Part shown: in pieces, positions 22,166 through 33,461 of the stretch
How the letters are laid out: the number at the start of each line of letters is the position of its first letter
Position numbering within the stretch: position 1 is the first letter of the stretch
DNA from: Rapana venosa
Lineage: Eukaryota; Mollusca; Gastropoda; Neogastropoda; Muricidae
DNA length: 64,000 nucleotides
Assembly: GCA_028751875.1 (NCBI GenBank)
Contig: CM054138.1
Location: forward strand, 38,522,479-38,586,478
Direction of reading: 5' to 3'
The notes under the pieces: model-generated
Told to the model about the DNA's origin: nothing
The model's input: the letters and a program-made list of their open reading frames with translations, nothing else
Databases searched by the model: none
Translations under genes and position numbers: made by a program

Positions 22166-22479
22166 CACAGAGGAACAAAGACAGCTGCGAAGATACTGAG
22201 ACATACATGCTTTTATTTTATTTTTTTATTCTTTTATTTCGAGGATAACTGAATAAGTACACAAGTGCTTTTTTACATCTCGTCCCCGTGTGTATGCAGC
22301 TTTGTAATTTTATCATCCGTTCCCACTAGCACACAATGGCCTACTCTTTCGAAAAGCGGAACGTGTGCGCAAGATGTTCTGCATGCGTTTGCTCACGGGA
22401 CCTCAGTTTTATAGTCTCATCCTAAGAACTTTTTGGGGAAGTAGAGTCGGCAATGATGCTAACTCCTGAGGAAAAAATC

Positions 22480-22553
22480 CTCTTGAACGAGATTCGAACC
22501 CGGATCAGCAGATCACGATCGCAATGCGCATCACTCTAACCACCATGCTATCG
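22480..22553 (-). repeat. tRNA-like SINE head
   Basis: Minus strand: gcgatagcatggtggttaga (A-box-like) and, about 40 bases on, ccgggttcgaatctcg (B box). The arms are not tRNA-perfect. The upstream end merges with a 45-base G run on this strand, apparently an expansion of the initial G residues. The plus-strand flank at 22,200-22,480 has no further recognisable content. Confidence 0.6.

Positions 22554-22598
<45 letters not shown>
22554..22598. repeat. 45-base C homopolymer
   Basis: Uninterrupted C run at the 5' edge of the tRNA-like head. Confidence 0.95.
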
Positions 22599-22928
22599 AT
22601 GTACACAGACACGTGGACTATGAGAGACATTATACATCTGTGAATATGTATCGAATCTTGATTCGGATTATTCATATCAACCATGATTCGCTGAAGATGA
22701 TTTCAAAACCAAACGGGGAAAAGTATATAGATTGACAGTGATATAAAAAATATCTATATCCATAATTATAGCAAAACAACAAAACCAAACAAACAAAACA
22801 ATTAGAATCGTTTCTGATGGGCACAAAACAATCACAGATATCTTACAATGACTAGTATACTTATAGCTCAGTTTTGTACTGTAAACAATAGACTTGAGAC
22901 AAAGGTAGCACATTTAGAAAAACAACAC
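22599..22928. other. No recognisable gene
   Basis: AT-rich; no motif on either strand. Confidence 0.5.
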
Positions 22929-22932
22929 CACC

Positions 22933-23005
22933 ACCCAATGTGGGGCTTAAACCCACGATCCTGGGACTAAGAAACCCGTGCTCTACCGACTGAGCTAACC
23001 GGGAT
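22933..23005 (-). tRNA. tRNA-Lys(CUU)-like sequence, probably pseudogene or SINE head
   Basis: Minus strand: tagctcagtcggtagagca (D arm/A box), an anticodon loop ttCTTag, and cgtgggtttaagccccac (T arm/B box). Six of seven acceptor positions can pair, counting G-U. The anticodon stem has mismatches at both ends, and the T loop reads tttaagc. A T5 run follows about 10 bases downstream. Similar to tRNA-Lys overall, but the stem defects argue for a pseudogene or a Lys-tRNA-derived SINE. Confidence 0.55.
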
Positions 23006-23538
23006 GCGTGTGGAAGATATCTTATTACTGATACAGCTAGCTGCATTATGCCCAACAATACCTCAGATACGGTACACTAGTTATCTCTCAATCAGGTCGT
23101 TGATTGACTCAGTATGTGACATGTCAACATGCACGTGGGAGGGTGGTGGTGATGATAGAGACTGAGTGGGTTAAAAGAAATAGCCCATGAAGTACTCTGG
23201 TGTTATATGTGTGTTGTTCTGTTTTGATTTTAAATCGGAAACTGACTGCACACAAAACAACCTTAGCACACTGACAAAAATGACTGGGGATTATTGTGGC
23301 TGGCTGCTTCCATGTTGTCAAAAGCCTTGTGGGCAGCCTGGGGAAAGCCGGAAACGGATCGTGATGCATTGTTCCAAGTTCTGGAGATGCCGATTGTGTG
23401 ATCATCACCTACCGCGTAGTATTTGTCTGTCAGTTTTGATTTCGCTGAGGCCGTATCAAATTTCAATTTAAATACAGAAAGTATATTTCACTGAAATATA
23501 ACCTACAATCGTTCCAAGACAAATCTTGTCAACCAGAA

Positions 23539-23573
<35 letters not shown>

Positions 23574-23774
23574 GGTGCGTGCGTGCGTGCGTGCGTGCGT
23601 GTGTGTGTGTGTGTGTTTGTGTCTGTCTGTCTGTCTGTCCGTCTGTCTGTCTGTCTGTGTCAATTCAATGTAATTCAAATAGGTCTACTTTATTGTCTCA
23701 TAGAGAAAATCAAGTTTATGTGTGTCTCTGTGTCTGCATACGTATGTATATGCGTGTGGTCGTTGATGTTTTTG
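23006..23774. other. No recognisable gene; (GT)n/(GTCT)n repeat
   Basis: 23,538-23,657 is a GT tract with gtgcgtgc and gtctgtct sub-repeats. A 94-residue Cys-rich plus-strand frame (23,187-23,471) has no motif that I recognise and no support from repeats or context. Confidence 0.5.
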
Positions 23775-24517
23775 TTGTCTTTAATTTAACGTCTGTTCAC
23801 ACTCAGTGATATTAGACAAGGATAGCCGGAAGTGTAGAAGAAATTAAAGTAGAGAGGGGAAGCAGGAAGGAAACAGAGAAGACTGAAGAGATGGCATGTG
23901 ATGTGTGTTGGTATTTTTGTGCATTTAAAGAAGTCATAATTTTTGTTTTAAATCCCTTAAACATGAGCAAAATTTAAACTCAATTAAGTGTTAACATGAA
24001 TGATACTAGTATAACAACAAGTATTCTAGTGGACTGTGCAATAAACATTAGCAATGTCAATAGCAAACTTTGAATTTTCACATACATTTTCCAAAGACTG
24101 CTCAGGTAAAAGTAGGTAAAAGCGGTTTTACAATCGGGCACAAAAGTATGATGTGAGTATTCGTAATATGTTCTCCATATAGACACCTGACATTTTTGAA
24201 AAATCTTATAATGAATGCATTTAATTTCATCCTAAAATATAGTGTATTCACTTTTCTTACGGTTTTGAAACTTAAATCTGTCTGAGGGGTATTTATGTAA
24301 TACGAAATATGAGCACTAGTCAGACAACTCTTGAAAAATCGTTCCCTGCATTGATCAGGTTCTTTAAATCATTAATCAGGTTCTCACACGACCCATGTTT
24401 TAATAAAGGTATCCCTCCTGTAGAGATAAGGGAACGTGGAGTTCTATTAATTCTATAGCATTTTTGCCCCCTTTTTGCAGCTCTGTCAGCCCACTCATCT
24501 GAAAAAAATCCAACATG
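23775..24517 (-). mobile_element. 5'-truncated RNase H LINE, same family as J (K)
   Basis: The 3' terminus (taacgtctgttcac...gtgatattagac) matches that of LINE J at about 8,265-8,305. The only readable coding part is PHVGFFSDEWADRAAKRG near 24,500, equivalent to the RNase H end of J (PSHVGFLPNEWADRAAK). The C-terminal knuckle is too decayed to read. The copy is cut off at about 24,517. Confidence 0.82.
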
Positions 24518-25140
24518 TGGTTGTGTGCACACGCGTATTACACAAAGTGATAGACAGGGAAGGGACAGCGACTGAGATTTGTACAGACACAAACTGAGAG
24601 ACAAAATACATGAATCATTAATCAATCTTGCGTCTAATGATTTAGGTCAACCATGATGCTTTTGAATGATGACTGCTGAAGAAAATTACATAAAGTACAG
24701 AGGCTGACAGATGTACAACATACTTTTTTGATACTGTGAAAAACATAAACAAGAGGGAGGAGGACTCAAAAGAAAATGACTAGGGTGATCACAACAGAGA
24801 AAAGCCAAAGAGCACAACAGAGAAAAGGCAAAGAAGCTCCCATCATCATTATCACCACCATCATCATCACCATCATCCTTAGTTCACTTTTCTCATCAAT
24901 TCTTGCAACCAATATATATAAGTTAAGTATATATACTAGTTAAGAGCAGTATATGAATTAGCCAACTATTGTTAATACTTTGACATCAGTTGTCACAATA
25001 TCTGTATGTATACTATAACAGGACTACTATCGGTTTACTTGTCATGTCATGGTTATGATTGTGTTTTTGTTATGCCATCCTTTATTGAAATTCCATTTGA
25101 ACCAAAAGACAAAATAAACACATTCATTTTTTTTAAAATT
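24518..25140. other. No recognisable gene
   Basis: Contains a short degenerate (CAT)n tract at about 24,841-24,880 and AT-rich sequence. Confidence 0.5.
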
Positions 25141-25197
25141 GCCCAGTGTTGGGCGTGAACCCACGACCCTGGGATTAAGAATCCCATGCTCTACCGA
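25141..25197 (-). tRNA. Truncated tRNA-Lys(CUU)-like gene
   Basis: Minus strand from 25,197: cggtagagcatgggattctt with the CTT anticodon in a clean stem (gggat-like arm pairing with atccc), then cgtgggttcacgcccaacac and an acceptor 3' half ending actgggc, followed two bases later by TTTT, a pol III terminator. The first ~16 bases (acceptor 5' strand and start of the D arm) are missing because RTE sequence begins here. Better conserved than the copy at 22,933. It may be a real tRNA gene that was interrupted, or a SINE head. Confidence 0.6.
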
Positions 25198-25446
25198 AAC
25201 TGAAATCTCTCCAGGATATCCCAGACCACAGCTGCAATGACCAAACTGATCCTCTGGAACGACAAGAATATCGCCATCACTTTCAAGATCAGACTAATGC
25301 GTTCCCTAATCATGTCCATGTTTTTGTACGCATGTGAAACGTGGACCTTAACAGCAAACATTGAAAAAAGGATACAGGCAATGGAGATGAGGTACTTTTG
25401 CAAACTCCTTGCTATCTCATACAGAGATCACACCAGTGATGCTTTA
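25198..25446 (+). pseudogene. RTE-like ORF2 fragment
   Basis: The plus strand encodes MTKLILWNDKNIAI, RLMRSLIMSMFLYACETWT and EKRIQAMEMRYFCKLL, the post-RT region of RTE-type polyproteins (compare LLYGCESWTLSAELERRI in D1). It is bounded left by the tRNA-Lys-like sequence and right by the 3' end of LINE B. Confidence 0.85.
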
Positions 25447-25789
25447 ACGCTTTAACAGTTTATTGTCATTGCCCAACTAGGCCTTTTGACAAGGGAGGTA
25501 ACACAAATATCTTTTTGAAACAGTAAATAAAAAGTTAAATACGTGGTCAGTACAAATAATTTTAGCAAAAAGGATCCATCCACGTATAGCAGACTAATTA
25601 TAATGATAACATTGGCGTCTATACATTTACAAATCATCTAGTACATACAAAGAAAAGAAAAAAGGAAAATCAAACTGAATGAAAAAAACAACATTCGAAT
25701 CGACCATCCATTCAAATTACAAGTGATTTATGTCAGCCTTTTTAACTCTGCTTACTTGACTCTGCTTACTTGAGTGACTATATCATTAC

Positions 25790-26079
25790 ACATTTATACA
25801 ATTGGTGCTGATATGACTTTGTCTTAATTTCTGTGCTTCTGCAATAAACTTAGCTACAGATTTAATGATATGTTTGTTTTTAGATGACAAAATAGAAATA
25901 ATTTTTTGACTTTCTATTCTTTGTAGACTTAGAAAAATATGTTTCTTTCGTATAGTTTCATATGCTTTACATTTAAACAAAAAATAAATTCCATCGTCAA
26001 CAGTATGACCACATAATGGACATGGTAATTGCACGGATGTCTCAGTCTGGAACCATCTTTTGTTAGCATTAAAACCCAG
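25790..26079 (-). pseudogene. LINE B ORF2 C-terminal zinc knuckle
   Basis: Minus strand: GFNANKRWFQTE, then PCPLCGHTVDDGIYFLFKC (CX2C...C/H knuckle region) and a helical tail ending SHISTNCINV. The frame is open to the stop at about 25,786. A2 separates it from the preceding part (RLNYARFRL at 26,868-26,900). Confidence 0.85.
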
Positions 26080-26867
26080 TGTTATCATTTTTACGCAGAT
26101 GACTCTCAGATTCAAAGTAGTGTTACACCTGAAAATCTGCCTTCTCTCTTGACAAATATGGCCTACTGCTTTCAAGATATCCAAAACTGGATGATACAAA
26201 ACAAGTTACAGTTAAACGCAGATAAAACCGAAGCCATGCTTGTAGGGACCAAACACAAACTCTCTTCCATTACAACAACTTCAATAGAACTCGGTAATAC
26301 ATCTGAACACATTACTCCTCTCTTGCGATCTCTCCACTGGTTGCCTGTGCCACAGAGAGTAAACTATACCCTCTGTTACAAATGTCTCCACCAAACAGCA
26401 CCCTCCTACCTCTGTGAATGTCTTCACCTGTACACTCCTTCTCGTTCCCTCCGCTCTGCTGCAGATACCTTGTGCTTACGAAAACCTAGATTCAACCAAA
26501 CCACTGTTGGTCGTCGCTCTTTCTCTATTTCTGGTCCATCCATCTGGAACGACCCTCCTCTCTCTCTTCGACAGAGGCCTACATATGACACATTTAAATC
26601 CAGCCTCAAGACACATGTTTCAAACCTAACTTTTTCCCTCTTTCATCTCAAAACTGCCCCTGCCTTCAACAGCCAAAATCCCATTACCCTGCCAAAGCCT
26701 ACAACCTGTGTGTGTTGTGTGTGTGTGTTGTGTGTGTGTGTGTGGTTTTGATGTTGTTGTATGTGTTTGTGTGTTGGTGTGTTGTAAGATAGTTGTGAAT
26801 GCAAGCGCTCTGATTTGTCTTTGCAAGATATAGCGCTATACAAATTCCATTTATTATTATTATTCTC
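26080..26867 (+). mobile_element. CR1/L2-like LINE copy A2, 5'-truncated, nested in LINE B
   Basis: A plus-strand frame open for about 220 residues: HFYADDSQIQSS (RT motif C), NWMIQNKLQLNADKTEAML, then a jump directly to LLRSLHWLPVPQR, SRSLRSAADTLCL and the FKSSLKTH end. Compared with A3 and A5, about 80-90 residues (the VKYLG to QNSA part) are missing in frame. The 3' UTR has GT tracts, and the element ends with tatagcgctatacaaattcc and (ATT)n. RT motifs A and B are absent, so it is dead on arrival. Confidence 0.9.
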
Positions 26868-27076
26868 AACCTGAATCGAGCATAATTAAGCCTGTGCCAT
26901 TTATCAGTAACTATTGATATATGTTTTTCTGTCTGAAAGACAGATTTGAAAGAAAAGAGCCAGCTATATTTATTTTTACTTTCCATATCTGAGTGCCAGT
27001 TTTGTTTAAAAGAGCAAAGAAGCCTTACTTTAAATTCTGACAGAAACTGACGTTCATTACCTACTTCCTGAGACAT
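26868..27076 (-). pseudogene. LINE B ORF2 segment between A2 and A3
   Basis: The minus strand encodes SQEVGNERQFLSEFKVR, a SKNKYSWLFSFKS stretch and RLNYARFRL. This is the region just before the C-terminal knuckle. Both ends are cut by CR1/L2-like insertions. Confidence 0.85.
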
Positions 27077-28682
27077 AATAATAATAATAATAATAAATGG
27101 AATTTATATAGCGCTATATCTTGTAAAAAACACAAATCAAAGCGCTTGCATCCATTCCACTCCTACACATGCAACCAACAATGATTAATAGTTTAACAAG
27201 TTCAAATACACACAAACACACGCGCGCACACGCGCGCACGCACGCGCACACACACACACAAACACACACACAGATTATATGCTTCAGCAGGGTGATGGGA
27301 ATTTAGGCCACTGAAGGCAAGGACAGATAATTATGAGATGAAACTGTAGGGGGAGGTCTTAGGTTTGAAATAGGTATGTCTTGAGGCTGGATTTAAAAGT
27401 GTTGTAAGTAGGCTTTTCGCGAAGGGAGAGAGGGAAGTCATTCCAGATCAATGGACTAGAAACAGGGAAAGAGCGACGGCGAACGGTGGACTGGTTGAAT
27501 CTAGGTATTTGTAAGCACAGGGTATCTGCAGCAGAGCGGAGGGAACGAGAAGGAGTGCACAGGTGAAGACATTCACAGAGGTAGGAAGGTGCTGTTTTAT
27601 GGAGACATTTGTAACAGAGGGTACAGATCTTGTACTTTACTCTCTGTGGCACAGGCAACCAGTGGAGAGATCGCAAGAGAGGAGTAGTATGCTCAGAATT
27701 TTTCTTTTTCAGGACAAGTCGAGTAGCAGAGTTTTGAATGCGTTGAAGGGAGTAGATAGATGATGCTGGCAAACCAGCCAAAAGAGAATTGCAATAGTCC
27801 AGATATGAAAGAATGAGAGATGTGACAAGTTTGGATGTTGCATCATTGGACAGGTACTTTCGAATTGCACTAATACGCCGTAATTGATAGTAGCATGACT
27901 GACAGGTCTGGGTGATGAATTTTTGCATAGAAAGCGTGTTGTCGATAACAACACCAAGATACTTGACTGTGGTGGATAGAGGAACTGTTATATTGCCAAA
28001 TTCTAATGAAGCTGTTGTCATGAAGAGAGTTTTGTTGGTCCCTACAATCAGGCTTCCGTTTATCTGTGTTTAGCTGTAATTTGTTTTGTGTACCATCCAG
28101 TTTGAATATCTTGGAGGCAGTGTGACATATTTGTCAAGAGAGAAGGCAGATTTTCAGGAGTATCACTGCTTTGAATCTGAGAGTCATCAGCGTAGAAATG
28201 ATGGTTGATCTGGTGACGGTTTATTATATGTGACAGTGGAGCAGCGTAGAGAGTGAAAAGAACAGGGCCCAGAACGGATCCCTGCGGGACTCCGCATTCC
28301 AGTTTGGCAGGTATTGATTGAATCTTGTTTATTGGAACTGTCTGGAATCGGTCTGTGAGGTATGAGCGAAACCAGGTGATGGCTGCCCCTTTAATACCGA
28401 ACGTTTTTTGGAGACGGGTGAGAAGAATAGAGTGATCTATAGAGTCAAATGCTGCAGATAAGTCGAGAAGAGTGAGAAGAGAGATTTCCCCTGAGTCAGA
28501 AACCTGTAGAAGCATGTTTAACGTGTGGACTAGGGTGGTTTCAGTGCTGTGGTTGACGCGATAGGCAGACTGAAATGCGGAAGGAGACTATTTGAATGAA
28601 GATGGCTGTTGAGTTGTTTCAGAACGACTTTTTTAAGGACCTTGGAGATGAAAGGTAGGTTAGAAACAGGCCTGTAATTCTT
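27077..28682 (-). mobile_element. CR1/L2-like LINE copy A3, 5'-truncated, nested in LINE B
   Basis: (ATA)n and tggaatttatatagcgc terminus at 27,077; CA tract in the 3' UTR. A 220-residue frame (28,021-27,359) covers [34 protein letters not shown] and LLRSLHWLPVPQR to FKSSLKTYLFQT. A second frame (28,515-28,060) has LLDLSAAFDSIDHSIL (motif A), GVPQGSVLGPVLF (motif B) and HFYADDSQIQSS (motif C). A third (28,680-28,530) has [16 protein letters not shown]. It begins at the NYRPVSNLP region; the endonuclease is absent. Few frameshifts: one of the younger copies. Confidence 0.94.
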
Positions 28683-30136
28683 CATCCATACAATCTGGAA
28701 GCCATGCTCTGACAAAACTCTTTTAATTTGATGTGCCCAATTCTCTTTCCCCCACTCCATCTGTATAAAATTAACATATCATAAGACTGTCTACATAAAC
28801 GTGTTTGTGGAAGTTTCAATAATTTTAACCAATATCTAATACACTTCACAAAAGTTCTTATATATAAAGGATATCTTCCTGTCTCTCCATAGAGTACAGT
28901 GTTTGATGAATGTATTGGTACATTTAAAAATCGTTTCATGGCAAATGTGTGAACTTTTTCCATGTGCATATTTACATATAATCCCCATATTTCTGAAGCG
29001 TATGTAAGCATGGTTTTATCTGTGTGTCAAATAATTTCCAGAACAGGGAACAGTCTATCGAGTTCAGCTTTCGTGATGTTTTTAGGATTTCTATTACACT
29101 TTTTTTCCCTCTTCCTACAAGATTCCTGCCGTGCAAAATTTAGACTTAGTTTTGTTGAAAATATTCTTAAATTATGTATACGTATTAACTATTTTGACTT
29201 CAGAATTTCCATAAAACCATTTTTCACGAACTGATAAATGCCCCTCCCCCCCCCCCCCCCCCCCCCCCCCCCACTACCATTCTAAAAACAATAATGTTTG
29301 TTATATCCATATTTACTGATAAATCAAAATTGTCTTCCTCCTCTTTTAAGATATTTAACTGACGTTGTAAACGATAACAGTCTCAGACAAAATAATTATA
29401 TCGTCAACAAAAAGTAGTAAGAACACCTCGATTGCACCAGGGATTATTTGAATGCCCTGTTTTCCTTTTCTTGATAACTGAATAGCTAGTTCATTTATAA
29501 AGAACGAAAACATTTGTGGGCTTAAATTACAACCCTGCTTCACTCCCTTGGGGCATTCAAAGAAATTGGAATATTCATCTCCTGCACGCACACATGCTAG
29601 AAGTGGATTATGAATAGCTCTAAGGACCACGTATAGTTTACCATTTACACCTAAACAATATATTTCTATTTACAGAATCGAAGGCCTTTCTAAAATCAAC
29701 AAAGGCAACATAATTTTTTACTAGATAGCAAATGTTTTTGAACAAGAGAGTATATAGTAAATATATGATCCACAGTGCTGTACTTCACTCCTAAATCCCG
29801 CTTGCTCTTCCAATTAATTTTTCTTCGTTATCTGCCCACTGAGTTAATCTCTTATTCAAAATGAAAGTATAAAGTTTACTTAATACACTGGTGAGAGCTA
29901 CTCCGCGATAGTTATCAGCATTATTAGCATCTCCTTTTTTATGTATCGGAATTATTACTGAATTGGCCCACTCCAAAGGGAAAGCACTCTTTTCAAACAG
30001 AAGGTTGAATAACTGAACAAGAAAAGTAATTACAGCTGAGTTTGCATATTTGAGCATTTCTCCAATTATTTTATCAGAACCTGCACTTTTTCCTGTTTTT
30101 AAATGTTTAATAGCATTGATAATCTCATTCCGAGTT
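28683..30136 (-). pseudogene. LINE B reverse transcriptase and post-RT region
   Basis: From 30,136: RNEIINAIKHLKTGKSAGSD, WANSVIIPIHKKGDANNADN with YRGVALTSVLSKLY, then after frame changes GVKQGCNLSPQMFSFFINEL (motif B) and LLLFVDDIIILSE (motif C, FVDD). 29,011-28,683 is the post-RT part: EKVHTFAMKRFLNVP, VLYGETGRYPLYIR, then NWAHQIKRVLSEHGFQIVWM, where A3 cuts in. Motif A (about 29,650-29,760) is frame-broken. A 27-base C run at 29,246 lies in the RT-to-post-RT region. Confidence 0.88.
29246..29272. repeat. 27-base C homopolymer
   Basis: Interrupts LINE B coding sequence, with four more C just before a single T. Confidence 0.95.
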
Positions 30137-30183
30137 TCTTCTTCTTCTTCAAGTGTCCAGTCTGGTCCTGCAGACAGCCACGA

Positions 30184-31491
30184 TCATGGCTCTCCATTCT
30201 TCCCTGTTCTCGTCCCTCTCATGAGCTCATTGTTGGTGCCCTCTTTATTCGTTGCGATTTTGTTTAAGCTGTCTGTGAGTTTTGTGCGTTGTCTTCCTCT
30301 GCTCTTGTTTCCACAGAATTTGCCACTCCATAACAGTTTCTCTAGTCCGTCAGCCCTGATTATATGGCCGAAAAATTTGAGCTGTCTTTCTCTGATGGTG
30401 TTGAGAATGGATCTCTTGTATCCAGCCATTTCCATTACTTCTGCATTTGTTTTTCTTTTTGTCCATGAGACTTTCATGATTCTCCAGATGAACCACATCT
30501 CCACTGCTTCTAGTCGCTGTTCTGTTTCCTTGGCTAGGGTCCAGCACTCACATCCGTACAGAAGAATGGACCATACGTAGGCTCTCAAAACATGGATCTT
30601 TGTCTTGAGGCTTATCTTACTGTTGGTAAAAATGCATTTCATGTTGTTAAAAGTTGCCTAAGATTGACCGATTCTCTTCTTGATTTCTGTGTCACACTTA
30701 CCTTCCGGGGTGATAGTACAACCAAGATATTTAAAGGTGTTTACTTGTCTGATTCTCTCTCCTTTACAGACTATGTTGCATTGTGGTATAACAGCTTTTT
30801 TCGAGATCACCATGCATTCTGTCTTCTTTGCATTGAGCTGTAATCCTTTCTTTTCGCTTTCGTCTGTTACTGTTGTTAAAATCTTTTGCAGTTTTTCTTC
30901 AGAGTCGGCGATAAAGACTGTGCCATCTGCATATCTCAGGTTGTTGATGTTGTGGCCACTTACACTAATTCCCTCATGATTCTCAATATTTCGTAGAATT
31001 ATTTCACTATATACATTAAATAAACCAGGTGAGAACACGCAGCCCTGCCTCACACCCCTGCAGATTGGTCTATATTGACTGATGTCATTGTCGACTCTAA
31101 TGGCTGCCTCCTGTTCCCAATATATGTTTCTGAGGACTCGAAGATCTTTCCCATAGATGTATAGCCCTGCCAGAATGTCAAACAAGTCGGAGTGTCGTCC
31201 TTTGTCGAACGATTTTGAGTAGTCAATGAAGCAGAGGTACAGGTCTTTCTGGACCTCGATGGATCTTTCCTTGAGAGTTTTCAATGCGAAGATTGCATTT
31301 CTGGTGCCTTTGTCTGCCATGAATCCAAATTGCGTTTCTGATATTTCTGGGAGTATTTTATTTCTCATTCTCTTCATGAGTATTCGTAAAAGAACTTTGG
31401 TGAGGTGACTCATCAGGCTGATTGTATGATGTTGGTCACATTCAGCTGTGCCCAGTTTCTTAGGGATCGCAATGTAGATGGACTTCTTCAT
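30184..31491 (-). pseudogene. LINE C reverse transcriptase and C-terminus
   Basis: An open 277-residue frame (31,491-30,658): KSIYIAIPKKLGTAECDQHH, FGFMADKGTRNAIFALKTLK, CFIDYSKSFDKGRH (motif A), GVRQGCVFSPGLFN (motif B), NLRYADGTVFIADSEEKL (motif C) and NTFKYLGCTITPEG. The catalytic pair is YADG instead of YADD. 30,642-30,184 continues: LLYGCECWTLAKETEQRLEA, NTIRERQLKFFGHIIRADGL and the basic GRQRTKLTDSLNKI end. Only about one frameshift separates the two frames. Confidence 0.94.
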
Positions 31492-31922
31492 ATCTGTCGA
31501 ATCTCTCCTGTGTCATATATATTGTTTTAGTAGTTTTGTGACTGCCTTAATTCCCACTTATCCAGGGCTGTTATCAATTCAAATGGGATATCATCAGTCC
31601 TGGCGCCTTACCACTTTTCATCTTGCTGAGTGCATGTCTCACTTCGTCTTCCATGATTATGTGGCCATCTTCGTTGCTAATATGAGGGAGTGGACCTTTG
31701 TCGTCGTGGTATAACTCTTCAATGTATTCTGGACCACCTGTAAGATATCATTTCTTTTTACCATGAGTATTTCTCCATCTCTCGCTTTATACAACCTGTT
31801 TTTTGCAGATGATTTCTTCCCTGTCATACTCTTATTTCATGATATTTGCTATAAAATTCATTCGTTTCCATTTCCTTGCACTGCATATTTATCCATTCTT
31901 CCTAGCTTCATTACACTTTTTC

Positions 31923-33112
31923 TTAACCATTTGTCGAGTTCTTATACTTCTTTTCATCTACTTTTGCCTTTCTCCTGTTTTCCATTAGGTTTAAAATCTC
32001 GGAGCTCATCCACTTCTTATGTTCCTTTCTATTTATGACTGGTATATATTCTTTTGCTGCCTCGCTGATGCTATCTTTCATCATCTGCCATTTTTCCTCT
32101 GTAGTGGTGAGTTGATCTAGGCCATCGAATTTGTTTCCAACTTTGATCTTGTATTTTTCTTTGATTTCTTCGTCAGTTTGTAGCATGTTCATTTGCAGTT
32201 TTGGTGTTCTTTTTGTTTTTGACAACTTTTTCAATTTTAGTCGCATTGTCCCGAGAACTGGGACATGATCACTTACACAGTCTGCACCTGGCATGGACTT
32301 ACAAGATGTTATAGAGTTACGGAAGCGTTCTTGAATCAGGATGTAATCTATTTGATTCCTGGTTCTGTCGCTAGGGCTTTTCCACGTCCAGCATCTTCTT
32401 GGATGGTTTTCAAACCATGTGTTCATGACAGCCAGCTTTTGTTCCTTGCACCATTCCGTGAGCCGTTTCTCCTCTTTCGTTCTCAGTCCTTATCCAAATG
32501 GGCCAACTGTGGTTTCATCTTTCCCTTTTCCTACCTTTGAATTGAGGTCACCCATTATTATTCTGATATCTTGAGACTTCAGTTGCTTCATTGCCTTTTC
32601 GATATTTTCATAAAACTCCTCAACTTCTGCGTCATCTTTTTATCAGCTGTTGGTGCATATACTTGTACTATTCCAATGTCGAAAGGTGTACCCTTAAGTT
32701 TTACTATCAGGACTCTGTCATTTACAGTCCAGAAGCCTTTGATGGTCTTTGAGGTTTCTTGATCTACAATCATGCCAACTCCTTTCTGGTGTTGATCTCC
32801 TCCTGAGTAAAGAATGGTGTAGTTGTCGGATGTTATGCAGCCTGCTCCTTTACATCTCACTTCTGAAAGTCCTAGTATATTGAGGTTCATTCTTTCCATT
32901 TCCTGTTTGAGATTTTCCAATTTTCCTTTTTGTAGCATAGTCCGTACGTTCCATGTACCCATTCTGAGAAGTTTTTTGATGCGGACAGTCGCTGGATGAC
33001 GATCGAGGGTTACCTGTCGCACATAATCCACCCTACCGAGCGAGGAACTTCCAGATAAACTGGAAGCCCCCTTCACGCTGTTATCTGTATTCTGTTTCTT
33101 TCTGATTACCAT
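31923..33112 (-). pseudogene. LINE C endonuclease and linker
   Basis: 33,112-32,588: GTWNVRTMLQKGKLENLKQE, NILGLSEVRCKG and IGIVQVYAPTADKK. Then a short frame change with IIMGDLNSKVG near 32,550, and 32,426-31,923: RNQIDYILIQERFRN, DCVSDHVPVLGTM (SDH motif) and the linker ending in KWMSSEILNLMENRRKAK. All landmark residues of an apurinic-type endonuclease are recognisable. 31,492-31,922 is the broken linker to the RT. Confidence 0.92.
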
Positions 33113-33334
33113 GACATTCTTTGCAGAAGTATACCTATAGTAGGCTGCAATTACTTTCTATAGGAGCAGTGCTCGTACTGAGCGGATTGTCCTAGCCATT
33201 GTACTCATAATTATAGTATCATTTGCCTAACACATTGAAGTGCTGACCAGTTCCCAAAATCTATTCGGCTGCTCAACACATCATCCGTCACCTGCCTTCC
33301 ATGACTTCACGTAACCCTGATCGGTGTGGGGGGC

Positions 33335-33354
33335 GGGGGGGGGGGGGGGGGGGG
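33335..33354. repeat. 20-base G homopolymer
   Basis: In the 5' UTR of LINE C, just after six G and one C (33,328-33,334). Confidence 0.9.
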
Positions 33355-33461
33355 ATAAGTGGGTACCCGACCTTGCCCAAGGATCTCCCACAAGCTAGCG
33401 GAGGGAAGGAGGCATCTTACTTCTCCTGTTGGTGAAATAATTTCACCCCACCACCCTAGTT

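Larger units (their letters stand above)
30137..33461 (-). mobile_element. LINE C: nearly full-length RTE-like LINE nested in LINE B
   Basis: Minus-strand order: 5' UTR (33,461-33,113), endonuclease, linker, reverse transcriptase, C-terminus, and an acacttgaagaagaagaaga tail at about 30,137-30,155. It sits at agtt/agtt (33,458-33,461 and 30,133-30,136), a possible short target duplication. LINE B coding sequence resumes in frame on both sides. Several frameshifts and a changed RT catalytic residue make it inactive. Confidence 0.92.

Noticed and set aside
23187..23471. 94-residue Cys-containing plus-strand frame as a small secreted protein
   Set aside because: No signal peptide, no conserved spacing of cysteines and no second copy; not supported.
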